Of a stretch of 64,000 bases of DNA, positions 1-12,800 are shown one piece after another. This stretch comes from Lepisosteus oculatus (taxonomy: Eukaryota; Chordata; Actinopteri; Semionotiformes; Lepisosteidae). The notes under the pieces were generated by a model. The model did not search any database. It had not been told where the DNA came from and was given only the letters and a program-made list of their open reading frames with translations. The first letter of the stretch is position 1, and every line of letters begins with the position of its first letter. The stretch is from contig NC_090700.1 of assembly GCF_040954835.1 (NCBI RefSeq), positions 17,155,501 through 17,219,500 of the forward strand, in the 5' to 3' direction. A program made the translations under genes and the position numbers.

Positions 1-59
1 TGTATAACATAGAGAAATCATAAAGAATTAAGCATCAGTGTTTGTGAAATAATATGCAA

Positions 60-860
60 ATCCCATTTCTAAACATCTGGTGCTCCATCCACTTTCTAAC
101 AGCTTGTCCACATTGGAAAATGTTCAGGACCACTCTGGAGTGGTCATCCTGCCAAGATCTCCCCAAGAGCAACCCAATAAATCCTCCAGGAAATCATAAA
201 GTACTCCAGAGGTATATTTAAGGATCCAAAGGCCTCTCTGGCTACAGCTAATGCCAGTGTTCATGCCTGAAACATAAGGTAAAGAGTGAATTGGAATGGT
301 TTTCATGGAAGAATAGCCTTCTCAATGAGAGAAGAAACCAAGTCTCTTGTTGTCACCCATCTCAGTTGCCAAACAATACTTGTCAACTCAAAGAGCACTC
401 GGAAGATCAACAAGACTACTGGAAGAATATTCTCTGGACAAACAACTCAAAAGGTGAACTTTACATCCACAATGAAGCAGGTATTCTGAGGTGAAAACCA
501 AACACTAACTTTCAACAGAACTTCAACCAATCTGTCAAGCATAGTGGTGGGAGTATGCTGGTTTTCGGGCTGCTTTGCTGCCTCTGGACTTGGGGGGCAT
601 GTCATCATTGACTGAACCATGCATTTGGCACTGCATTAGCAAATTCTGATACAGGAGAATATCTGGTCAGTTGTTTTTTTGCTAAAGCTGAGCTTAAAGT
701 GGGCCATGTCGCAAAACAATGGTTCTAAACATACTGTACAAGCAAATCTACAATATAATGGCTGAAACTCAGAAATGTCACATGAACTGGCCAAGTCAAC
801 ATCTAGACCTAAAAACCTAACAAACATTCTTCATAAATTTAAGTCTTAATAAACTTTCTG
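60..860 (+). mobile_element. Decayed Tc1/mariner-family transposon copy
   Basis: The stretch reads like the coding part of a fish Tc1-like transposase in the plus direction. The DNA around 100-330 resembles the region after the N-terminal helix-turn-helix domain, 400-470 resembles the segment just before the catalytic core, and 538-610 corresponds to the glycine-serine rich motif before a 'W/F-G-C-F' core. The part at 700-820 matches the segment holding the second catalytic aspartate and the proline-rich stretch after it. Stops and frameshifts break every frame, and I see no clear terminal inverted repeats, so this is an inactive 5'- and 3'-eroded relic. The family is recognised from memory of its nucleotide consensus; the exact subfamily is not resolved. 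Confidence 0.6.
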
Positions 861-1680
861 TAAATTAAGGATGAGACAAAGTAAGGTAGTCGATATCCAC
901 CACAGCAACTACATTTCTTTCTTTGTATTCTTTTATAGCTCCGTCTCAAAATGCCTTCTCAAAATAATTGTAAAAAACCTAGTTAAATCCCAAAAAACAG
1001 ACATGGTTACACACTATACCACTAAGACATAAAAACAAAATCACAAAATCCCATGTTGTTTCCAAGTTTATTTTGAGAATTTGTGATTAATCAAATCATA
1101 CAGAGTAACTGTTTTCTGATGTATCACACATCCCTAATATAATCTGCTAACTGTTCGACAAGATCATTTGGAAATTAAAAATCTCAATATAGAGTGTGGC
1201 ATGTTACCATGGGAACATGTTTTGCACAAGGCAGAGCTGTTAATGCTAACAGAAAATGTGTTAATTTTGAGGGCAATGAAGTTACAATTTGCAGAAAAGC
1301 ACATTTATTGCACAATATCACATAATATAAGACAAAGATAACTTTTCTTTTATCTTCGTATAATACAATATAAGCAAGTAAACATCACAGAATAACCAGC
1401 TCCCTTTGAGAAGCATTGTTCACTAAAATCAATTTCTAATATATAAATTATTAATGATTAATTAAAACAAAATATTAATTAATTTTCATTTAAATAATTT
1501 TATATACAGTATAAAGTGATGTTCCAGCTACATTAATTTATTTTACACACTTTCATTGATGCAGGTCTTGACAAGGTCTGATTTTTACAAAGTGGAAAGC
1601 TGCCCATTTTACAATGGAGCATATGTGTATATATTCTGTCCTGAATATACAAAATAATTTATGTTTAAATGAGAATGTCC
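861..1680. other. Non-coding, AT-rich, nothing recognised
   Basis: Very AT-rich DNA with short homopolymer runs and TAAT-rich patches near 1,440-1,500. No open frame, splice-framed exon or repeat family was recognised. Confidence 0.5.
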
Positions 1681-1815
1681 ATCTGTCCATTTTCTAACTG
1701 GTTTATCCAAAACAAGGTCATGGGAGAGCCAGAGCCTTTCCCAGAAAGCAATGGGCACAAGCCAGCTAAACTCACCTTTTGATCCTATCCCATGACACAC
1801 AGACACACACAAGAG
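1681..1815 (-). repeat. 3' part of a tRNA-derived SINE, inverted
   Basis: Read on the minus strand this segment ends with a tail of the form 'tgggataGG...GGataa.ccagttagaaaatgga', the same 3' body found in the better copies at 39,475 and 40,727. The tRNA-like head is absent, so this is a truncated, diverged copy. Confidence 0.55.
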
Positions 1816-4800
1816 CCTTGTGTATTTGGTACTCAGTACCTAATTGATTCAAGCATCTCTCTAGTTTCTTCTTGATAGAAAGGCATGGTATTCGAGGCTT
1901 CAACAATGTGTCTGTGTAATAGTCAAGTTCAGTGATGCTTCCTTAAAATATATTTTTCAGAGTGATAGCTGTGATCACAGTTTCCTAGTTTGTTTTAACG
2001 TTGTGGTATTTACACACGAAGACAAGCTGCCAGATAAGGCTTTGTCTACTCCATTTTCTGCTTTGTGCTTTTCCATATGTGTTATCTCTACCTCAGGGCC
2101 ATTTATAATGTTTTGCCTCAGTACATCTTAGCTCATAGACTTTACTGCAGATTCCTGCAAAAGTCTTTTTCCTTTGTCTTTTCCCCCAGCACGATCTGTC
2201 AGCATTCACATAATTCCAGCTGACTTGACCCCACAACTGCAACTGATTTTTTTAAGGAGTGGGCATGTGATGCCAAACACTCAGCAGCCCCTAAGAGGAA
2301 GCAGAAAGGACATTCGCCAGTAATAAATGCTATGATGAAGAGCACAGAAAGAGAGGCTTACTTTTCAGGAAGAAAGCGATGCTTGTAGATGAAGGAGTAA
2401 ACATTCTTCAGTGTAAAATTCGTGTAACACGCCCCCCTTCTTAATTTATCTTCTCCAGCAGGTGCCAATTTTTAAGCGGAGCTACAGAAGTTCAGCTTGT
2501 TAATGAGTGCTTGCTTTCCCCCTGTGATTTCACATCCCCCCACCACCACCACCACCTCTGCTTCAGAAGATTCCTGTATAAATTTGCCATTTAATAAGTC
2601 AGTGGATCTCAGCAGTTATTTATCTCTCTAATCTCTCTGCCTCTTGATGTTATGCATGCTACCCATGTCAAACAGCATGATTTGGCTGTTGGTTTGACAC
2701 ATTCAGGTCAAACAAACTAGTATTCTTCTGCTCAGAAAAGAGGGAAAAGGAAGTGGTGTAACAGTGCATATTTGACAAAGATGTCAAGTACACATACTGA
2801 GTAAGCAATACCTTTTTTCACAATACTGTATATAAACCAAAATATTTAGAGAAAATGAAAGGTTGTCAAGGTTTAACATGCTAATTTGGAGTGACTGCCA
2901 ATAGTTACTCTGATAAAGGACAAATCTTTCAAATGTATTACTTTGACCACCTGAATTTAAAAACAGAATTAAGGGATCCTCAAAGATGATAGCAGGAGTC
3001 AGCATGGAAGCAAACCTTTCATTAAAGTACACAGCCGACACACGAACCATAGTTTCCGCTGTATAAAAGGATTATAAATTATTGGAGAAAACAGTTGTTT
3101 TTTCTAAGACAAGCTAATCTATATTTTAAACTTTCATTTTAACTTATGTTAGACATCCATGGTGTCTTCCTTATCAATTGATTGACATATAAAATTAAGA
3201 AGGAGGTATCTTGAAAGTAAAGAAATATTTATATTTACAGGAAGATAACACTGTAAATGAAAAATATCTCAAATGTTTTGGCATTAAAATAACAAAAATA
3301 ATTTGCACTTTCTTTCTTGTATCAGTCCATCTGGCATTTTTTTTGTGAAGGTCTAGGTGATACAGTATCCAGAATCTAAGTGCTATTTGTTATTAGTTTT
3401 CATGCATTGTTTTGTGTTTTCTTTTTAATAACAGAGTGCCTTGTGGTAAAATAAAGATTACAACACAAAGCCTGCTTAGGGACTTCTACGATAACTTGCA
3501 AGGCATTAAATGCTTGCCACAGCATGAACAAGTCCCGTAAGGAAAGTTTTTTTAATAAATGGCAGGCATATTCTATGTTGAAAATTAAAGGAATTCATTT
3601 TGTGATCCATAAATACATAAAATCATAAATAATCAATTAATCTAAAAAGAAATAGTGAAAGTTCTCATCTCTGTCAAGAGAAATGATCTATGGTTATTAT
3701 TATGTTATTTTCACAGTCCTTAGCTGCAAACTATTAAAAAAAACAACTAACGTACAAGAGGGCCCATATTAACATCTAAATTCCATTTGAATTTTTGTCC
3801 ATTCAGCTCTGTGTCTAATTTGACTGGTTGTTACCTCAAGTTCTCTCACATTCTCCAGTTCACTAAAAGTTGAATGTAGAACAAACCACTGCATTACTGT
3901 GACATGTCATTGATCGAAGCACTATGGTCCAGGTTTGTAAGAATGAGAAATGTTCTTAGAAATAACATGTACTGTACACAGTGAAAGAACAGAAAGCTGC
4001 CTTCTTTAAGCTGGCTGGTGTACTACTATTGGCTGGTTAATGAACAACTAAGCACAGAGACACGGGATTAGACAAGAAGGCACAAGAAGGCCAATTAAAA
4101 ATTCAAGGGGCAAAAAAGTTAAACAAATCAAGAACACATGACAATAAAATCACAGCACAATTCAATTGCAGGGTGTCAAACTGAAAAACGAACTGATTAA
4201 TTTGCATTTTACTTTGATTTATTTCTCAAAAAGGGGTAAAATCTTCATGTCAGGTTTTCATGCAAACACAATATACTGTATGTCGACAGTGCATCAAAAG
4301 TAACTCAGCACTCTATGCATGTTTTAGAAGTATTAGGAAAGTGGATTTTAAATATTAATAAATGTTTTTTATGCATTTTAATTAAATAATTCATGGCCAA
4401 CTGTGAAACACTTGAGTAACTTTGGCTGTTGCTTTAGCATGAAATCGGAGCTGTAGAGACTCAGAGTTGATTGGGTACAGGTAATGATTTAACTTGTTTA
4501 ATATAAGTCTGGGAGAAATCAAGAAAGAAAAACATGGAAACAAACCAGTATGCTCCACTTATTAATAATAGATCATTATAAGATAATTATATCTTCATTC
4601 TATTGACATTTTTAAGTCTTGAAGGTTTTTATGGTTTATTTTTTTATGATTGTTTTCACAACATGAGTTCCACTGCATCTAAAACTCCAGCTAGCAACAG
4701 CCTACTACATCAATAAACCAACTGTGATGAGGCAGCAATCATCAATTTCAAACCAAATATCTACAAAGGGGCCTAGTTCTCACCAATGTTCATCAAAGCT

Positions 4801-7800
4801 AAAAATTGTGTTTTGTGATACTGCTGGTTGATCATCACTTCTTTAGTGATGATTCAAAGTTTTGTGTAGACCACCCTGAATGACATTAGTGAGTTTGGAA
4901 CAGATGTACAGAACAGTACACTAATGCTTGTGTACAACAGACTAATTGTAGGGGAGGTCAAACTATTATAGTCTGAAAAAGGAGTGACTGGTCACTACAG
5001 ATACTGTATACTGATTGGTGGAAAAGTCACCTGTATGGTGTTTCAATGAGCTTGGAACTCACTTGCATCCTACCCTATAGACACATGCTTAAATGAAAAC
5101 ATCCCAGCATGATAATACATGTACCATGCTCTTTGTGTAACAATGGCTTTCTTGCAAGATAAGGATGAGAGTTATGCCATCAATATCCTAATCACCAGGC
5201 TTGTACCCCACTATATGTCTGTGTGATGAGCTGGGTGGACATATGGAATCTACTGTAAGACCCAAAGCTCAGTGAACAGGCATATGCTTGTCCGGGCTAT
5301 GTGAGAGGAATGAGAGAAAATCCCACAGAACAACCCAATGCAAAGCCTACATCTCCAATATGCAGCCTCAATGGCCACACATACTACTAGCCAGCAAATT
5401 TTATAGTAAAATCTCTGTTGTTCAGCACTGTTGATGACAAATGTTAATCTACATACCAATTTACCTCTATTTAGTCTGTTCAATAAATTGTCAGTTCAAC
5501 TGCTAGGAAAAAAAATCCACTCTTCAGGTGTGACTGCTATCCTTCCATACTTCACTCCTTATCGACAACTCACAGTTTCCCAGCTACACAATCAGCTTCC
5601 CAGCTACACAGTTTCCCAGCTTTTTAGTTGACCTGAGGCTGGATTTGTCTTCACGGTCCTGGGGCTCCATGGGTTTGTGGCGATTGGAGATTATACTACC
5701 TAAACTACAGTATTTGGTGCCAAAGGTGGTGAGTCACACTACCTCCAGGACAAGACAACCAGCCTTCTTGTTGTTTGATGCCACCCCATATAAATGCCTA
5801 GAGTCAATCTGAGAAAAAATGCCCATATCTATTTCTCTTTATATCCTTCTAACCTGAATGTTAAAGCTGCTCTCCAACAGCCTAAAATGACAAAGATTGC
5901 TTAGAGCAACAGCACTTCCATTACAGTCCCCTTTACACAATATGTCTCCCAAAAACAAATAAAGAAATTCCTAATTTCAAAACATGAGGGCCCACATACG
6001 TCTTCAAACAGACCAATAAAAAATATTTTCATCATCAGGCATTCCCTATCATACTCCAAAAAAAGATTGCGATTTGGAAGGTTCTCCAACTCCAACTTAA
6101 AATTGGACCGATTCCAAATTAAAACTTGAATTTGGACCAATTCGGTCTTTACCGCAGGTCATAAACTGATGATGACTTAAAAAGACAGCAAAGAAAACAG
6201 TTGGATCTACTGTCTATGTACAGTAGTTTGGAAAGTCACAAAGCATGAAAGTGTTAATAAAAAAAGCATTGTTCTAACAAAAAAGAATCATCTATTATCA
6301 AAAAAGAAAATCTATCATGATTATAACTATATGGCATAAAATGAGAAATCCTAAAGAGAATTATCGGAAGTAGGTCAAAATAAGAGAATCCCTTGATGCT
6401 CATTTACCTTTCAGATCCAGACCTGCCTGGAGCATATTGCTACACTCCGGCCAGCTCTCCATTTGTTGTTCTGACAGCTCTGCAGCCTATATAATGCACA
6501 AAGCACTTGGAGTACTCACAGTACACCAGCAGCACAGCCATTTTTTATGATGGACTTTCTCAAGGATCTGACTTAACCATGTGCATCTTTGCCGTAATAT
6601 CTCAGAATGTAAAAAAAATAATCAGAATTTAGAATAATATTTTCTCATTTTATAAGTTAGAATTTGTATCCTGAACCATGCAATGGGAATGCTATTATTT
6701 TCAAAGTTCAAGCGTATTTCCTGGGTAAGTATGTAGTTTGTGGGAAAGGATAGAAAAAATATGAATCTCACCTTTTGTTTTGTGCTGTCGTACCAGAAAA
6801 TCAGAATATATGTAAGAGCAGGACCGATAGCCTCCGGGGATGATTACAACTGCAAACCCATTTCTTTACGACGATTTCACTAAATAAACACAAATGGCCA
6901 TTTAACTATGAGACCACTCAACCAAGAGCTGTTGATGCAGTTCTGCATGTGATGAGCACAGAGGTTGAGCACTTTAATACAGCTTGAATATCACTTCCCT
7001 TTGGAATCACCAGCCTCTAAAGCCTTAAAGTTGTCTGAATTGACACATTAGCCAGGTTTGGATTTGCCTTTGGGACAGGGCAACTCTTTCCTAATGAACG
7101 CAGCATTCTCTAAAATTTTGATTGGGCACTGCAACTTTCATACTGATAATTTGACAAAAATATTTGAAAAGCTTTGAATATTTTACTAAAGAGTTTCTTC
7201 TGTTTGTTATAGAGCAAAGAACGGGGTAGCATGCAGCTGTGGGTTCTTCCGATCAGAGCTACTGGACATGCAGCTCCATCAATCAATTCAGCTGTTTGAA
7301 GTCATTTACTCCTGTCACTCCCTGCAAGTTTTGTTTCCTTGATTAAGTTCCAAAGACTGGTTGCTGGTTCACACAAAGTTCTTCTGCAACATGGATTAAG
7401 AAGAAGCTAAGGAGTTGCCTTGCTACAGTATATGTTTTCTAGCTACTATTGCCAAATGTCATTTTAGTACTTATTCTTAACCCGCATCAGAGGTATCTCA
7501 GATGTTTCTGTTTTTTGTTTGTTATTGTGTGGAGCCACATTAGAGAAATGGAAACCTTATGATTCTCCAAAAAATTAGGGAACTTTCTCGTCAATTTTGC
7601 AACAGCCTTGAGACTAGGGCAGAGGTTGCTCGTGGAGTGCTTATGTGTTTTTCCACTGCCATATGTACGCAATTATTGTCTGGTTTCTCGAAACTAAGAA
7701 GCTTTGTGTCAAGTACATGTGTTGAGCACTGTTCTCTCTCACGCACTTTCACCCACCCCAGAAACAGATGGCTTTCTTCTAGAGAGAAAGTTGGAATTCA

Positions 7801-8084
7801 GTATTGCACTTAGAAAAAATAAACACCATTTGTGAATGTACATTTAGTGAAATGTAAATACGTTGCAGAAACATCTTTTAATACAATTATTCAAATTCTG
7901 ACATAAATATTGACACAAAATGGTGGCAAAATCAAGGATATATATACATTACATTATTGATAGTGAATTGATTTGTTGCTTTATCATCAGTAGTATTTAA
8001 CTTTGATTTAGAAGACCAGCTTTTTGGATAGCCCAGACTCTCTTACTTGTATAAATAGTCCTGTGTGGTAGACATACAAGTTGT
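1816..8084. other. Gene-free stretch with one possible conserved non-coding element
   Basis: No exon pair, kinase, zinc finger or other domain-coding frame can be seen in either direction; the open frames are all shorter than 90 codons and have no recognisable content. Around 2,170-2,720 base composition is more even, with several TAAT and CTAAT cores and a short CAC-repeat, which is how developmental enhancers often look; this is only a suggestion. The remainder is AT-rich DNA. Confidence 0.4.
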
Positions 8085-8690
8085 AAACAAGAGGAGGCTA
8101 TGTGGCCCCTTTAATCCATATGGATTTCTGACTAAAATGTGGAAGGGATGAAGGCAGATGACCTAATTAAGATCACCTGGTGTAACGTACCTAATCCTGG
8201 CATCATCTCCTCTGTTCACATTTATACCACACAGCACCCTCTCCTCTTCCTCACTTGTTTTCTCATCCTTCCTCCACCCCACATCCACCTTTGCAGCAAC
8301 CCCTTGTTCACCTTTTCACCAGGCAAGGGGGGTCTTCATTCTATGGGCCTCCCAGTCCTAGGGCTAGGAGGCTGGCTCTTAGCCAAGCAGGTAAAGCCAA
8401 GGTTTTCACTATATTCAATAAACGCTTCTACCTTCGCACAAACTTCGGCTGCTGTCATTCCCCATGAAGGGTTTATTAGTAACTAATCGATACGTGGATC
8501 TCGTCTTGCCATTTCTTGAGAGAGGCCAGGGTAGTGGCTTCGACAGCATGGCTAGAAAGTTTGTTCAATACTGTAATATTTATTCAAGTGAAGAAGTAAC
8601 TCCTGGGTAACATTGCTAGAACTGCCCTTGGAGAAGGCTGAAAGATTTTAGTCTTTCTCCTTTTCTTGTAGTTAGTAGCAGCGGATATGC
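8085..8690. repeat. CR1-like LINE fragments flanking unrelated DNA
   Basis: Two pieces resemble a dispersed CR1-type repeat common in non-teleost fish: 8,085-8,140 ('aacaagaggaggctatgtgg') and 8,500-8,690 ('gccagggtagtggcttcgac' followed by 'gcatggctagaaagtttgtt'). The pyrimidine-rich segment 8,140-8,480 between them has a 115-codon open frame with no recognisable protein content and does not match the repeat. Identification is from memory of the repeat consensus. Confidence 0.45.
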
Positions 8691-11157
8691 AGCTGTCATT
8701 ACTTTGTGAAGACAAGAGACAATAGAATCAGCCTCAGAGTGTGCCCGTCAAAACCTGAGGCCATTACCAAAACATTCTCTCATCTTCATCTTCCTGCAGC
8801 ACAATTTAAAACGCACAAGACAAATTTTCAACAAAATCTCAGGAAGGTTTGTGTTGGAGAGACAAGTCTTAATAATGTGCCTAAGCAGTGTGTATACATA
8901 TAATAATAAAAAGAAATCCATAAACAAACACACCTGGAGGAACATGATCCCTAGGCTTGACAGGAAAGCCTGTCAGAAAGGCGTTTATACATCAGCTGAG
9001 AGTCTGACTTCCCAGACTAATACTAAAACTGAAGCACATCGGAGGTAGGCCTGAGTCAATATTGAGAAGGTCAACCTGTCAGGAAAAACAGCCACACTTC
9101 AGCAGAAAGGCCAAAGTTCATTCAGGGCTCTAGGAAATAGCTCAGAGGCAAAGTAGATCTGAGAGTTTGAACTCCTATGACTCAAAAACATGTGTGCTTT
9201 GTTGTGCTTTATTTGTGCTTTATTGACCGAAACACAACTTTTGTTTGAAGGCATAAAAAAGTTTAGTTTTAATGAAATGTATAAGGAGCTGAACACATTG
9301 CTGTTGGTTATTTTGATTTTAAAAATCAACAAAGGAAACTGAATAGACTAAGATTTGAAATAAAAATTTATTTCAACTATATTCTTCAATGGAATTCACA
9401 TATTTGGCAACATATTTACTCTACAGAGAAAAACTGAGCAGAACACGTTACTACAGGGACATGCAAATTAAAATTGGTTAGCACAATTGACAAATGTTCA
9501 GAAACATAGTGGGGGTGTTAAAAAGTTATGGAATTAATACAGTTTTTTTGTATTCTGAGCAATACACAGACTGCATTGAGAAGTCTCTTTGTTGCTAAAA
9601 TGTCCTGCCCTTTTCAGAGCTGCCATTTAACTTAGAGTTGGCCCCAGTTCAAGCCACTATAATTAACACTCAGCAACAGCACTTAGTCCAGAATAGTGCA
9701 CCACCCTGGTTAAAAGAAAGTCAAAATATGTTTATCATCAGCAAACTTCTGGCACAGTGTCAGTGCACAGTATGTACCTAGGGCAGCCTGGACTGGATGA
9801 CTAATAATTTAGAACTACAAGTACGTCAACAAAAAACCTTTCATTTGTTCAGTATGTCATTATTTACCACAGATGTCCTAAAAGCAGGAGATTAGGTTAG
9901 TTTTGAATCACTCGACTGCAGTCATTTGGAATTCTTGCAGTTGTCAATGTGTTATCAGACAGATGTGTCACATTTTTTAGTTTTCCATTGTGTGCTGAAT
10001 GAAAGAGATTTCAGGGGAAATCTGAACCTCATGGCACAATCAAATGAAACAAAAACAATGCTTGATAAAAGCAAAACTTCTGTAAAGCTCTGAATAGCAC
10101 TCGTTAAACTACAGAGCCTTAAAATCTGTTAAGAGCATGTAAAACAAATCTCGTTTTCCTGAAGTGCCACCATAAAGCAGGCAGTCATTTTTAAGTTACG
10201 TGCATTTCAGAATATCTTCAAAGTTCTACAGGAAAAATGCTGTCAACTGAAAGTTAGATATATATCTTCTCCAATACTGAATGTGTGAAAGAATGTAAAT
10301 TAACAATCTTGAAAAAGTCGTGCTTTTCTTTTATTGTTTAAAAATTGTTTCCCAAAAATGATCACTGGAAATGTGTCTAGAACTGGCTGCATGACAAAAC
10401 CTCAACAAAATGCCTGCTTTTCCACCTACTGCTGGGAAAATGAAGAAAATTATATGAAATCATTCTTAACAAGCTGTGCTGCTGTACTGCAGCCAGTCTG
10501 GGGAGGAGATGACTAAGTGTGACAATGAAGTGAAACAGCTCACTAGGACACAGTAAGACAGTCCTGACACTTATACGCCCCTAAAATGACAGGATATCAG
10601 TGTTATTCGATGTGTGTACTTGTGGCACTGGTCTCACTTCAGTTGTTTAATTCCAATTGTTCTGCACCCATAGTCACATTGCTGTCCAATCCACTAATGG
10701 GAGACAGAAGAAAGATTCACTCTTCAGTGGGGTTTTGTAAGAGAATGTACTCAGGCACTTTATCTGCAAAGTTAAATTGTTATAACATGTGTTGCATTTA
10801 GGATAGGAGGTCCTTTATATGCCTTGTCTTATATATAGCAACTCTCCTGGACCTTGAAATGGTGTTTGAAAACAAAGATAGACTTTCTGGATAAGGCAAG
10901 TACATACAGTATACCAGTTTTTGCTATGTATTCCATTGTTGTTCGTTACACTTGTCTAATGAATTTTTTGCAATTGTACTGCATAGATAAATAATAGTTG
11001 GCTAGACTGTTTCTTCACCTGGAACTAATCCTAACTACTGTACATCTGCACCAGTGTTGTATGGGGAGGATTAATGAGGGAAAGACCATTCTTTCCTTCC
11101 TCATGGAATGTGCAATTGAGCAGCGCCAAACTGGAGTTGAGTGGAGACTGAATGATC
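8691..11157. other. Non-coding, nothing recognised
   Basis: Ordinary AT-rich DNA. No supported exon or repeat on either strand. Confidence 0.45.
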
Positions 11158-11285
11158 CCTGAAAATATCATGTAAATACTGGGAGAACTTGTACACTCCA
11201 CACAGAAGGCACAGAAAGATTCTGAATCTAACTCATGACCCAGGAGCTGTGGGGTTAGGCAGCACTAGCCAGCACACAGTAGTTG
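11158..11285 (-). repeat. Degraded tRNA-derived SINE head, inverted
   Basis: On the minus strand the order is a tRNA-like head with a diverged B box, then a 'tgtggagt' block and a 'cccagt.tttacatg' block. This is the same order as in the SINE copies at 39,475 and 40,727, with many substitutions. Confidence 0.4.
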
Positions 11286-12196
11286 GTGGTACTGATGACG
11301 TGTAAATGACAATATAATTTATTGGATCAGAAGGTATCTCACTTGATTCAACTTACCAGGTAACTATCAAGCATGTGTTGTCTATATGCTTGTTATTTTA
11401 TTTACATATATACTTCTGTGACCACTTGCTGATTGCAATTTTTTGGGGGTTCTGTCATGTCTTCTGTGAATATGGCTTGGATTGTCAGTATGAAAAAGCC
11501 ATTCTGCTTGTCAATGTCATTGGCAATGAACAGCATCAACAGATGATTAACTATGTGAACACACAGTAGGATATGAAAAACAATGCAGTAAAACATCTAA
11601 ACTGCCCGTTTTAATAATGTTCTTTGATTGTTTTACGTGGCTATCTGGGGGGGTTTCTAGTTAAACCCTGACCCCCTCCGCCCCCATCAGGTACAACTTG
11701 TGTGATGTACATCATGTAGTCTAATTATTTATTGGGGCAGATGCATGTCAGCCTTTGAAAACAGCAGGCAACACACTCTAATCAAAAGCCAGGAATGTCA
11801 TAAGCCGCAATTAAGAGCCTGTAATTCGATTTATGTTTAATTTATTCCTGGTACTGTATATATTAATGCATGTTTAGCCAGCACAGTGATCCACATAAGA
11901 GCGAGCATCTTTGATTGGGTACTAATTAGTAATGATTCAGCAAATTGGACATGAATTAAATATACAAAACTTAAAAATCTTTGAGAATGCTTTAGTGTGC
12001 ATTGGGAAATCTCTCCTAACAACAGTTTTGGAAGGAATACTATTTCTACCTTTCACCTAAAAGCTGGAAGTTCAGTTCTGAAATATTCCAATGTTGCAAG
12101 AGTTTGTGGATTGGAAACACTCAATGAATCTAGGTTTTTTCAAAAAATTGAGGAAACGGAAGTTCTGGAAGACAGTCAGATTCTGATTTGATTCTG
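11286..12196. other. Non-coding; possible conserved element at 11,700-11,960
   Basis: No gene seen. The part at 11,700-11,960 contains several ATTA/TAAT homeodomain-type cores ('ctaattattt', 'actaattagtaatgatt') and a 'ctttgatt' TCF/LEF-like site, packed closer than in the flanks. Whether it is conserved cannot be judged from one sequence. Confidence 0.3.
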
Positions 12197-12325
12197 TCAC
12201 ACCTGAAGAAGGCTCCACGGACGAAACGCTGTGTTTTCTTTCTTCTCTTTCCAGCATGGAATAAACCTATTTCTTGTTCCTTTGCAGCCTACGCATGCTG
12301 ACGCAGCTACCCACCTTCACTAATA
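12197..12325 (+). repeat. Penelope-like or similar retroelement tail
   Basis: The block 'cacctgaagaaggctccacg' followed by 'gacgaaacgctgtgttttct' and 'agcatggaataaacctattt' resembles the recurrent end of Penelope-like elements in fish, whose copies carry 'cctgaagaagg...cgaaacg'. Only the end is present, with no reverse-transcriptase frame. Confidence 0.4.
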
Positions 12326-12393
12326 CCTTATTCTAGAATGGTTCAATCTTTAAAAGTACAAAGCCTAAATTTAAGGGTAGTTCTACAGGGCTG

Positions 12394-12800
12394 TTACATA
12401 CTTTGCCCTCCAAAGGTATTGGGACAGCAATGTCAAAACTCATATATTTGTCTTGCAGTCAAATTTATCTGTAATTATTAGATTAATACAAATGATAAGG
12501 ATAATTAAATGTTTATTTTTGGTCATTCAAAGCATATATTTGATGATACAAGAACAACCCAGTGATTTTTAAGTGACCGTATTTAAAAGGACATTAATTT
12601 TTTAATTTCACTTGTGAGATTTCCCACATTCAGTTTTGAATTTCAGATAGATAAAGACAGTATTTGCTTGGATACCCCCGTTTGAGGCAATAATTGCATC
12701 CAATCTGCAAACAATTGAGCTCAATAAGCTCACTACACTCCATGTAAAATCACCTGAGATCCTGATTCTCACTGAAACAGAATGTTTTACTGCTGCTGGG
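12394..12800. mobile_element. Tc1-type terminal repeat and non-autonomous remnant
   Basis: A sequence starting 'tttgccctccaaaggtattg' followed by 'ggacagc' resembles the terminal inverted repeat of fish Tc1 elements. The following few hundred bases are non-coding. I did not find a convincing matching inverted end, so its right border is only approximate. Confidence 0.4.

Noticed and set aside
8139-8486. 115-codon open frame on the plus strand
   Set aside because: Low-complexity pyrimidine-rich DNA between two LINE-like fragments, with no splice sites or recognisable domain.
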